Shown here: positions 1 to 5,175 of the stretch, piece after piece | How the letters are laid out: every line of letters begins with the position of its first letter | How positions within the stretch are numbered: position 1 is the first letter of the stretch | Origin: Spirochaetae bacterium HGW-Spirochaetae-9 | GTDB taxonomy: Bacteria > Spirochaetota > Spirochaetia > Treponematales > Rectinemataceae | NCBI GenBank assembly: GCA_002839205.1 | Contig: PGXP01000137.1 | Location: 1 to 5,195, forward strand | Direction: 5' to 3' | DNA: 5,195 nt | The notes under the pieces: model-generated | Database searches by the model: none | Told to the model about the DNA's origin: nothing | What the model saw: only the letters and a program-made list of their open reading frames with translations | Position numbers and translations under genes: made by a program

Positions 1-1433
1 GGCTGGAGATGACAAGCAAAGAACCTGGCTCCGAAACTGCCTGGCGACTCAGGCAGGAGACAGCCGGGGAACCTTCCCTCGAGCCCGTAGCCTCCCGTGA
101 TGGCACGACGGTGACCGTAAAGGGTCTTTTCGGGAGCTTTCCAGCGCGGCGGCAGTTCCTCAAACGCCCCCCTTCGGAAGCCCTCCTCTGCCGGCAAGTC
201 TTCGTCGAACGCGCACTCGCCCACCCGGGCATAACCTTCAGCTGGGGCTCGGGCACCGAAAGCGAACGCTATCCCGCCGCCAGCCTCGAAGAGCGCATCG
301 CCCTCCTCTACCGCGAAATACCCAGAACCATCCTGTCGCGTTACGAAATCGAGGCTGGCGGAGCATCCTTCACAACGGTCTACGCCGATCCCTCATTCCA
401 CAGGAAAGACAGGAAATACCTCCAAGTTTTCGTCAACCGACGCAGAGTTCCCGAGTGGGGTTTCCTTGGCAGCCTGGAATATGCCTTCTCCGAGTATCTT
501 CCCGGCGGCATGAAGCCCTGCGCCTTCCTCTTCATCGAGATCGATCCGTCGCAGGCCGATTTCAACATCCATCCCGCAAAGCGCGAGGTGAGGATAAAGA
601 ACCCCGAGCCCATGAAATCCGGCTTCTATTCAGGTCTTCGCGCACAGCTCCATTCCGTCCTGGGGTCAGGTCCCTCCGACATGTCGACAAGCATCGCTAG
701 GGAGAGCAGTTTTCCTGGATTCAACCCTCAGCCAGGTACCTACGCTATAGGTCCAGGAGGCGCCTTCGCCAACTCCGCGGCGGACAGAGCCTTTTGGGAT
801 AGGCTGCAGACCACTGTCCACAATCCATCGAGCGGCTGGGCTGCCTCACAGCGGGAAGCCGGCTCCGGAGTCGAGATCAGCGACACCTCCTCATTCCATT
901 ATCTCGGGCGAGCCTTCGGCCCCTTCCTCGTCTTTGCGAAGGGAGATGAGCTTTTTATCCTCGATCAGCATGCCGCGCATGAGCGCATCCTCTATGATGA
1001 AATCACTGCTGGAACATCGACCAGCCAGCCACTCCTCGTCCCTTTCGTGTTCGAAGGGGAGAGCGACGGCGAGGAAGCCAGGCTCAAAAAAGCCCTCCCC
1101 GAGCTGGAGAGGATGGGCTACAGGATAGAGGCTTCTAATTCAAGCTTTATCGTCAGCGGCATACCCTCGTTTTTAGGAGACAAGGGCATGCCAGCCCTGA
1201 TGGACGCTTTCAAGGAAGGCAACCTCGACGACAATCCCGCCAAGGGTATCATGGCCAGCATAGCCTGCCATGCCGCCGTCAAGGACGGAGAACCATTGGA
1301 CGATTCAGCTGCCAAAGTCCTCATCGAAAAGGCCCTTGTCCTCCCCTTCCCCCGCTGCCCCCATGGCAGGCCCATCTGGGTCAGGTTGGACAGGACGAGC
1401 CTCTACCGCATGGTAGGAAGAATACCGGTGTGA
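1..1433 (+). CDS. mutL: DNA mismatch repair protein MutL, endonuclease type (5' end outside window)
   Basis: MutL couples mismatch recognition by MutS to strand incision. The frame is open to the left edge, so the ATG at base 9 is probably internal. About 476 residues are visible; bacterial MutL is usually about 600-650, so the ATPase motifs (catalytic Glu, DNGxG, GFRGEAL) lie off-window. Numbering from the ATG at 9: GTTVTV and PARRQFL (about 32-52) close the GHKL ATPase domain; FVNRRRV (141-147) and HPAKREVR (188-195) belong to the transducer domain, whose HPAK lysine contacts ATP in the E. coli protein. A low-complexity linker spans about 215-295. The C-terminal dimerisation/endonuclease domain carries DQHAAHER (319-326), ACHAAVK (419-425) and CPHGRPI (450-456), the metal-binding signature of self-nicking MutL absent from MutH-dependent E. 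coli MutL. Oddities are Asp330 where the motif's last Glu is expected, and LFGSF instead of LFYNT. The stop overlaps the next gene by 4 bp. Confidence 0.96.
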   Translation, partial: LEMTSKEPGSETAWRLRQETAGEPSLEPVASRDGTTVTVKGLFGSFPARRQFLKRPPSEALLCRQVFVERALAHPGITFSWGSGTESERYPAASLEERIALLYREIPRTILSRYEIEAGGASFTTVYADPSFHRKDRKYLQVFVNRRRVPEWGFLGSLEYAFSEYLPGGMKPCAFLFIEIDPSQADFNIHPAKREVRIKNPEPMKSGFYSGLRAQLHSVLGSGPSDMSTSIARESSFPGFNPQPGTYAIGPGGAFANSAADRAFWDRLQTTVHNPSSGWAASQREAGSGVEISDTSSFHYLGRAFGPFLVFAKGDELFILDQHAAHERILYDEITAGTSTSQPLLVPFVFEGESDGEEARLKKALPELERMGYRIEASNSSFIVSGIPSFLGDKGMPALMDAFKEGNLDDNPAKGIMASIACHAAVKDGEPLDDSAAKVLIEKALVLPFPRCPHGRPIWVRLDRTSLYRMVGRIPV

Positions 1434-2101
1434 AAACCCTGAAGATCCTCTGCGTGGCCGATGAAGTCGATCTTCTCGTCTATTCATCCTCGATTCGCGA
1501 ACGTTTTGGCGACATAGATCTCATACTTTCGGCGGGCGACCTGCCCGGCGAATATCTCGGATTTATCGCCTCGATGCTGAACAGGCCTATGATATCGGTG
1601 GCAGGCAATCACGACCCTGACGATCGCGCCTCCGGAAATTGGATTTCCGGCGGCCTTAGTATCGAAAACATGCAGGAAAGAGACAGGACGGGACTCGGCC
1701 GCCTCTCCTTCGGCATACGCAAGGAAGCCGGAATCTCCGTCCTGGGCATCCCGGGGTCGATGCTCTACAACGGCGGCGTCAACCAGTACTCCGACGCCTC
1801 GATGAAACTAAAGCTCCTCCTCCTTGCGCCTCTCCTCCTTGCGCGCAGGCTCCTGAAAGGTCGCGGCGTAGACATTATCCTCGCCCACGCTCCTCCTCGG
1901 GGCATCCACGACGCAGGCGACCGATGCCACCAGGGGTTTACCGCCTTCAACTGGCTGATACATCTTGCCGCTCCCAGCTATTTTGTCCATGGACATATCC
2001 ATGTCTACGACAGCAGGCAAGCGAGGCAGGAAAAATATGGCGAAACAGCCATCGTCAATGTTTATGGACACCGTGTTCTGACCATGGAATTGGGAAAATA
2101 A
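1430..2101 (+). CDS. Calcineurin-like metallophosphoesterase family protein
   Basis: The predicted protein has 223 residues and is a stand-alone, cytosolic metallophosphoesterase with no signal peptide. Visible metal-site blocks: DEVD (11-14) at motif I, AGDL (35-38), GNHD (59-62), AHAPPRG (152-158) and GHIH (188-191). Motif I usually reads DxH; here it is D-E-V, which I recall from a subgroup of the family, so this need not mean inactivity. The HAPPRG...DAGDRCHQGF stretch (153-169) also fits that subgroup. The substrate cannot be inferred; family members hydrolyse phosphomonoesters, phosphodiesters or nucleic acids. The start is GTG at 1430, giving a GTGA overlap with the mutL stop; AGGA at 1415-1418 is a modest ribosome site 11 nt away. 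Translation is probably coupled to mutL. A leucine-rich helix (about 126-142) is encoded partly by a 15-bp micro-duplication. Confidence 0.88.
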   Translation: MKTLKILCVADEVDLLVYSSSIRERFGDIDLILSAGDLPGEYLGFIASMLNRPMISVAGNHDPDDRASGNWISGGLSIENMQERDRTGLGRLSFGIRKEAGISVLGIPGSMLYNGGVNQYSDASMKLKLLLLAPLLLARRLLKGRGVDIILAHAPPRGIHDAGDRCHQGFTAFNWLIHLAAPSYFVHGHIHVYDSRQARQEKYGETAIVNVYGHRVLTMELGK

Positions 2102-3042
2102 TGGCCACCACACTTTTAGACGATGCGGCTCAACACGACTTCCAGAAGGCGCAGGCGAGGGCATTGCTTTCGCGGCTATACAATATTTTCTCTCCTTCGC
2201 GTGAAGAACTCCTTCCCTTCGATGCGGCAAAAAAATTGCTCCAGCCCGAGGGCGAAACCTACACAGGGCTTGCCACCGTCCCCCTTGAAAAAATTGTCGG
2301 AAGCGAAGGGCGCTACAGGGACTTCAATAGGCACTTCCTGCCGCGCAAGGACTATTTGCGCCAGCGATGGGTGAGCATAGACAAAACCCACTATCAGGAT
2401 GTCAACCTGCCTCCAGTGCGTCTGTACGAAATGGGGGGGCTTTATTTTGTGCGGGACGGTAACCACAGGGTTTCGGTGGCTCGCTCCCTCGGGCAGATGG
2501 AGATCGACGCTGAGGTTGTCTCTCTCCAGGCAAAAATCCAACTCGAGCCGAAGATGGGTATGGACGAACTGAAGCAGGCCATAATCGGATACGAAAAACG
2601 ATTGTTTTTCGCCGAAACGAAATACGTCCAGACAACCGGCAAGGATGACCTGACCTTTTCTGAACCAGGCCGTTACGACACCATCCGCGAGCATATCGCT
2701 GTGCACAAGTATTTTCTCAACCAGGATGAATCCCTGGAAATTGATTTTGCCAGCGCTCTCCTTTCCTGGCATGAAAATGTATATTCACCTATCGTCCTCG
2801 CCGTTAGGGAGGAGAATATACTGTCCCTCTTTCCGGGGAGGACGAGCGCCGATCTCTACCTTTTCCTTGTACAGCATTGGGACGAACTCAAGCAGGCCCG
2901 CAAAAAGGAGATAGGTATCGGCTATGCGGCAAGGGATTTCAAAACGGGTGTCGTCAAGAACAGAGGCTTCCGAAAAAACCTGATCGTGGAGGCGCTGGGG
3001 AAAGTCTGGAAAAAATTAAATATTTTCCAGATTCATTGGTAA
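2101..3042 (+). CDS. ParB/sulfiredoxin-like domain protein of unknown function
   Basis: The predicted protein has 313 residues. The frame is open further upstream (to 1924), but the ATG at 2101 is chosen because it overlaps the preceding TAA (TAATG), has GGGA at 2092-2095, and the longer version would lie wholly inside the metallophosphoesterase gene. An N-terminal region (about 54-80, GRYRDFNRHFLPR) precedes a ParB/Srx-type core with RDGNHRVSVAR (118-128), resembling the ParB box that in true ParB proteins binds CTP. The C-terminal half has W223...YSPIV and FPGRTSADLYLF (244-255), which I recall from a widespread uncharacterised family often labelled transcriptional regulator or universal stress protein. 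No ParB-type helix-turn-helix is evident, so a role in chromosome partition should not be assumed. The gene is the last of the mutL run and is followed by a strong terminator. A G7 tract lies at 2433-2439. Confidence 0.85.
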   Translation: MATTLLDDAAQHDFQKAQARALLSRLYNIFSPSREELLPFDAAKKLLQPEGETYTGLATVPLEKIVGSEGRYRDFNRHFLPRKDYLRQRWVSIDKTHYQDVNLPPVRLYEMGGLYFVRDGNHRVSVARSLGQMEIDAEVVSLQAKIQLEPKMGMDELKQAIIGYEKRLFFAETKYVQTTGKDDLTFSEPGRYDTIREHIAVHKYFLNQDESLEIDFASALLSWHENVYSPIVLAVREENILSLFPGRTSADLYLFLVQHWDELKQARKKEIGIGYAARDFKTGVVKNRGFRKNLIVEALGKVWKKLNIFQIHW

Positions 3043-3116
3043 CTTTTCCCAAAATGCGTTATTTTTAATAATGCAGGACGACAGCGATAAGCTCTTCATG
3101 CACCTTCTTTTGCGTT

Positions 3117-3155
3117 GACCGCCGGGTATTCCTCCTTACCCGGCGGTCTTTTTTT
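3117..3155 (+). terminator. Intrinsic terminator of the mutL run
   Basis: A perfect 12-bp stem, GACCGCCGGGTA (3117-3128) with TACCCGGCGGTC (3137-3148), encloses an 8-nt loop (TTCCTCCT) and is followed directly by seven T (3149-3155). No T-run follows on the other strand, so it acts rightward only. It ends the transcript of the three upstream genes about 75 bp after the last stop. The 74 bases between that stop and the stem hold no supportable gene. Confidence 0.95.
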
Positions 3156-3172
3156 GCACCCTCCGTGAAAGG

Positions 3173-3200
3173 TTGACATTGTGCCTGTCCAGCGTATATT
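3173..3200 (+). promoter_or_regulatory. Sigma70-type promoter of the small zinc-ribbon gene
   Basis: The -35 box TTGACA (3173-3178, consensus) and -10 box TATATT (3195-3200, five of six consensus bases) are 16 bp apart. Transcription should begin near 3206-3208, leaving a leader of only about 20 nt before the start codon. It lies just after the mutL-run terminator, so the downstream gene is an independent unit. Confidence 0.82.
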
Positions 3201-3227
3201 GTATCTCGTATTTTCAAGGAGATTGTA

Positions 3228-3398
3228 ATGGCACAGGTTAGCAAGAACGCACGTACGTCCAGCAGCACACACCACTTCTACTGCCCCTGCGGCGGCGAAG
3301 TTAAAATGAAGACAATTTTCGAAAACGGTAAAGTGAAGAACATCGCCGAATGCGAAAAATGTAAACGCATCGAACGCAAGCCCAGCGATTTCAGCTGA
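3228..3398 (+). CDS. 56-residue four-cysteine (zinc-ribbon-like) protein
   Basis: This short basic protein has a polar N-terminus (1-14) and then CPCGG (19-23) and CEKC (42-45), a spaced pair of cysteine knuckles consistent with one zinc site (C19, C21, C42, C45). The first knuckle is C-x-C rather than the usual C-x-x-C. No signal peptide or membrane segment is seen. The start is well supported: AAGGAGA at 3216-3222, 5 nt before ATG, behind a near-consensus promoter. That arrangement suggests a well-expressed cytosolic gene. I do not recognise a characterised family; RNA, ribosome or RNA polymerase association would be typical of such ribbons but is inference. The TGA stop abuts the opposing plsC stop with no gap, and no U-tract terminator follows. 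Confidence 0.85.
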   Translation: MAQVSKNARTSSSTHHFYCPCGGEVKMKTIFENGKVKNIAECEKCKRIERKPSDFS

Positions 3399-3411
3399 TC
3401 AGCTTCGGCTG
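3393..3411. other. Palindrome and UUCG hairpin at convergent gene ends
   Basis: AGCTGATCAGCT (3393-3404) is a perfect 12-bp palindrome centred exactly between the two opposing stop codons (TGA 3396-3398 on +, and TGA read from 3401-3399 on -). Overlapping it, CAGC-TTCG-GCTG (3400-3411) can form a 4-bp stem closed by a stable C(UUCG)G tetraloop in the + transcript. There is no T-run on either side, so this is not a classical intrinsic terminator. It may be a 3'-end stabilising or weak stopping structure. Confidence 0.5.
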
Positions 3412-4175
3412 CCAGACTCGAGGGTTGCCTTCCCTCTCTCCATTTCCAAAGATCTCTCTATCATGTCACGCGCCGTTTCCAGTGTCGCCAACGCTTCCTT
3501 TTTGCTCTTTGGAGCCGGGAGGAGTGCGAGGAAACGGGCGGAATACGGCGTTTTTCCGAATCGCCTGAAAAAATCCCCGAGTTTTGCCACCTGTGATCCG
3601 CCTTCCATGGCCACGACGAGGACGGGAAGAGGTTCAACTTCAAGTATCTTCCTGAAACCTGCCGAATGGAAGACGCCGAGATTCCCCGTCCTTGAACGTG
3701 TACCCTCAGGGAAAATAGCGGGAATCGTCCCTTCCTTTTTGCATCGCTTGGACATTGCGCTCACGCTCCGCACCGCCTGGAGCGCATCTCCCTTGCGCCG
3801 CACAAGGCAATGCCCAGAACTGCGTAAAAGAAGCGAAATGAGGGGTATCCCCCATGCCAGTTCCTGTTTGGCCACAAAGCGGGCACGCCGGCCATGTGGT
3901 AAAAGATGCATGAGAATGGGAATGTCCAAAAGGCTCTGATGGTTCGACACGACGATAAAACGCTCGGGCAGACTTTCCTCGAGATGGTTTTCGAACTGGA
4001 CGCGAAAACCCCTGTAGGAGCGGAACATCGCAAAGATAATACCGATGGCCTTATCTTCAAGAATGAGGGTCTTTCGCTTGGCTGCTTTCCGGGGAGCCAG
4101 AATCACAAAGAGGAGCAATTGAATTTCCCAAAACGCGTAGGCGGTCAGTATGACGGCTATGATTATACTATTCAC
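3399..4175 (-). CDS. plsC: 1-acyl-sn-glycerol-3-phosphate acyltransferase (PlsC family)
   Basis: PlsC enzymes transfer an acyl chain to lysophosphatidic acid to make phosphatidic acid, the precursor of membrane phospholipids, at the inner face of the cytoplasmic membrane. The predicted protein has 258 residues, typical for the family. A hydrophobic N-terminal segment (about 3-27) is a likely membrane anchor. Acyltransferase blocks occur in order: NHQSLLD (78-84, catalytic HX4D, H79 and D84), GHCLVRRK (121-128), FPEGTRSR (155-162, phosphate binding) and PVLVVAMEGG near 184-193. The start is GTG at 4175-4173: an in-frame TAA lies 27 nt upstream, no other usual start codon intervenes, and a later start would cut the anchor. 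The ribosome site is poor (AGAGAA), suggesting modest translation. The gene is monocistronic as far as seen and divergent from rpsT. Other lysophospholipid or ornithine-lipid acyltransferases share these motifs, so the exact acceptor is inferred. Confidence 0.9.
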   Translation of the reverse strand: MNSIIIAVILTAYAFWEIQLLLFVILAPRKAAKRKTLILEDKAIGIIFAMFRSYRGFRVQFENHLEESLPERFIVVSNHQSLLDIPILMHLLPHGRRARFVAKQELAWGIPLISLLLRSSGHCLVRRKGDALQAVRSVSAMSKRCKKEGTIPAIFPEGTRSRTGNLGVFHSAGFRKILEVEPLPVLVVAMEGGSQVAKLGDFFRRFGKTPYSARFLALLPAPKSKKEALATLETARDMIERSLEMERGKATLESGSRS

Positions 4176-4212
4176 TGTTGTTTTCTCTGAAAACTGGCTA
4201 ATTCGTTATCCT

Positions 4213-4241
4213 ATTTAATCAGATTGCGGCCTTGGCGTCAA
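4213..4241 (-). promoter_or_regulatory. Probable promoter of plsC
   Basis: Read on the - strand, TTGACG (4241-4236) and TTAAAT (4218-4213) are separated by 17 bp. Five of six -35 bases and four of six -10 bases match consensus. Transcription would begin near 4207-4205, giving a leader of about 30 nt. The -10 overlaps the CTGATTAAA half of the mirrored motif, which could therefore also be an operator. Confidence 0.55.
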
Positions 4242-4249
4242 TTGCTGTC

Positions 4250-4278
4250 TTGACATCATCGTCGCTCTCTGCTAGTTT
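4250..4278 (+). promoter_or_regulatory. Probable promoter of rpsT
   Basis: TTGACA (4250-4255, consensus -35) is followed after 17 bp by TAGTTT (4273-4278), which keeps the key first, second and last -10 bases. Transcription would begin near 4285, leaving a leader of about 60 nt. The -35 box is only 8 bp from the opposing plsC -35 box (4236-4241), so the two promoters are back to back. Confidence 0.65.
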
Positions 4279-4303
4279 TCCTAGTCGAATTACCTGATTA
4301 AAC

Positions 4304-4343
4304 CGGTTCGTAACGAATCGAAAATCATTCCGGGAGGACTCCC
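4304..4343 (+). promoter_or_regulatory. rpsT leader hairpins, second one covering the ribosome site
   Basis: In the rpsT leader, CGGTTCG (4304-4310) can pair with CGAATCG (4314-4320) across a 3-nt loop, with one G-U pair. Further on, GGGA (4332-4335) can pair with TCCC (4340-4343) around a GGAC loop. This second stem lies on the Shine-Dalgarno core GGAGG (4333-4337), 7 nt before the TTG start. It is a small, breathable structure that could limit initiation. E. coli S20 represses its own translation; whether this leader does the same is inference. Confidence 0.45.
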
Positions 4344-4344
4344 T

Positions 4345-4614
4345 TTGAGCACGAAGAATCTGTCTGCCGAGAAAAGAATGCGACAGGATGAGAAACGCCG
4401 CATAAGGAACAAGGGCGTAAAGAGCGCCATACGTACTGCTGCCAAGAAAGTTGTTGCGGCTTCCGAAAAGAAAGACGCGCCTGTCGCTAAGGAAGCGCTC
4501 CTCGATATGATCAAGCGTATCGATACCGCTGCACGCAAGGGAATCGTCAAAAAGAATGCCGCGGCGCGCAAGAAATCCAGGATGCAGAAGCTTGTGAACA
4601 GACTCGGCGCCTGA
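4345..4614 (+). CDS. rpsT: 30S ribosomal protein S20
   Basis: S20 is a three-helix protein that binds 16S rRNA early in 30S assembly. The 89-residue lysine/arginine-rich product has the family pattern throughout: SAEKRMRQDEKRR near 7-19, SAIRTAAKKV near 27-36, and the C-terminal KGIVKKNAAARKKSRMQKLV (about 65-84), matching the KGxxHKNxAARxKS region of other S20 proteins. Length is normal. The start is TTG at 4345, behind a full GGGAGGA ribosome site. The next in-frame Met (4375) would drop conserved N-terminal residues and has no ribosome site. E. coli rpsT also uses UUG, so the rare start may be a conserved device for autoregulation. The gene has its own promoter and no terminator before the HU gene. 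Confidence 0.97.
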   Translation: MSTKNLSAEKRMRQDEKRRIRNKGVKSAIRTAAKKVVAASEKKDAPVAKEALLDMIKRIDTAARKGIVKKNAAARKKSRMQKLVNRLGA

Positions 4615-4699
4615 GCGGTCTTCTTGCTGGTAGTTAGGGGATTTTCCACCGACGATGCCCGGCCTCGCCGGTATTCTGGTTCATTGGAGTACAAGTAAA
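4615..4699 (+). other. rpsT-HU spacer with a small GC hairpin
   Basis: The 85-bp spacer contains CCGGC (4659-4663) and GCCGG (4667-4671) around a 3-nt loop. No T-run follows, so I do not read it as a terminator. I see no convincing promoter in the spacer either. Read-through from rpsT into the HU gene is the simplest reading, with the hairpin perhaps a processing or stability element. Confidence 0.4.
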
Positions 4700-5041
4700 A
4701 TGGCAGAAAAACTTACCAAGGCTGAATTGATCGATGCCCTGTACGCGACCCTCTCTCCTTCGAGCAAAACAACGCGCAAAGAGATCCATGAGCTGATCGA
4801 TGGGCTTTTCTCGGAGATAAAAGGAGCCATCCTGAGCGGCAGGATTGTTGAACTGCGCGGTTTCGGCACTTTTGAGGTCAAACTTCGGAAAGGAAGATCC
4901 AAGGCCAGGAATCCTAAAACCGGCGAAATTGTGTCGGTTCAGGATCATGGCGTTGCCGGCTTCAGGCCTGGCCGTGAGCTCAAAAAATCGGCGTGGGAGA
5001 TGGATCCCGCCATGATCTCGAGAACCTTCAAGAAACAATAG
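4700..5041 (+). CDS. HU/IHF-family nucleoid DNA-binding protein
   Basis: HU/IHF proteins are dimers that bend DNA and organise the nucleoid. The 113-residue product has the helical dimerisation half (about 3-46, LTKAELIDALY...), then GFGTFEVKLRKG (54-65) and RNPKTGE (70-76), which form the family signature. Pro72 is in the position of the proline that intercalates into DNA. GFRPGRELK (87-95) matches the closing FKPGxxLK segment. About 18 residues follow (SAWEMDPAMISRTFKKQ), making it longer than typical 90-100 residue HU; elongated versions exist, such as Borrelia Hbb. ATG at 4700 is preferred over the in-frame ATG at 4655 because GGAG (4686-4689) precedes it and the family alignment begins there. 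The gene is probably cotranscribed with rpsT and ends at the terminator at 5061. HU versus IHF subunit cannot be decided from sequence alone. Confidence 0.94.
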   Translation: MAEKLTKAELIDALYATLSPSSKTTRKEIHELIDGLFSEIKGAILSGRIVELRGFGTFEVKLRKGRSKARNPKTGEIVSVQDHGVAGFRPGRELKKSAWEMDPAMISRTFKKQ

Positions 5042-5060
5042 TCGCACTCGAAGCGATCTG

Positions 5061-5096
5061 AAAAGGGCAAATACCTCGAAGGTTTTGCCCTTTTTT
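5061..5096 (+). terminator. Intrinsic terminator of the rpsT-HU unit
   Basis: AAAAGGGCAAA (5061-5071) pairs with TTTGCCCTTTT (5084-5094). Past a bulged T, ACC (5073-5075) pairs with GGT (5081-5083) around a TCGAA loop. A six-T run (5091-5096) supplies the U-tract. On the other strand the stem is followed by four T, so it may also weakly stop leftward transcripts. Confidence 0.92.
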
Positions 5097-5104
5097 ATGT
5101 TAAC

Positions 5105-5148
5105 GCACAGCGATAATGTCCCCCGTAGAGCACAGTAGAAATGTCCCC
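5105..5148 (+). repeat. Two 19-bp imperfect direct repeats, 25-bp period
   Basis: GCACAGCGATAATGTCCCC (5105-5123) and GCACAGTAGAAATGTCCCC (5130-5148) match at 15 of 19 positions, with the GCACAG and AATGTCCCC parts identical. Such spaced repeats at one end of an element are typical transposase-binding sites. Confidence 0.75.
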
Positions 5149-5175
5149 TGATAGACTGAAGGCCGGAAGGAAACA

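Larger units (their letters stand above)
4201..4318. repeat. Mirrored two-part motif flanking the plsC/rpsT divergent promoters
   Basis: On the + strand CTGATTAAA (4294-4302) and TAACGAAT (4311-4318) precede rpsT. The same two blocks read on the - strand at 4222-4214 and 4208-4201 and precede plsC. Spacers are 8 and 5 bp. The second block ends 26 nt before the rpsT start codon and 25 nt before the plsC start codon. All 17 block bases match exactly. A shared operator, a shared leader element, or an inverted duplication are the candidates; the sequence does not decide. Confidence 0.7.

Noticed and set aside
1924..2100. Upstream in-frame extension of the ParB-like gene to an ATG at 1924
   Set aside because: It would lie entirely inside the metallophosphoesterase gene, encodes no family-like sequence, and the TAATG overlap with a ribosome site at 2101 explains the start better.
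2176..2772. A 198-codon open frame on the - strand
   Set aside because: It is antisense to the well-supported ParB-like gene, with no recognisable motif or ribosome site; it is a by-product of that gene's codon pattern.
3071..3118. A 15-codon ORF (ATG 3071 to TGA) just before the terminator
   Set aside because: There is no Shine-Dalgarno sequence and no promoter of its own; its stop runs into the terminator stem. It is probably just 3' UTR.
3463..3939. A 158-codon open frame on the + strand opposite plsC
   Set aside because: It shows no motifs or ribosome site, while the opposite strand carries all PlsC catalytic blocks in order.
4237..4254. Inverted repeat GTCAA...TTGAC read as an operator
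   Set aside because: It is fully explained by two opposed -35 boxes facing away from each other; no extra symmetry is seen.
4659..4671. A terminator between rpsT and the HU gene
   Set aside because: The stem is only 5 bp and no T-run follows, so an intrinsic terminator is not supported.
4655..4699. An earlier ATG for the HU-family gene at 4655
   Set aside because: The added 15 residues do not match the family, and the ribosome site GGAG at 4686 sits before the ATG at 4700.
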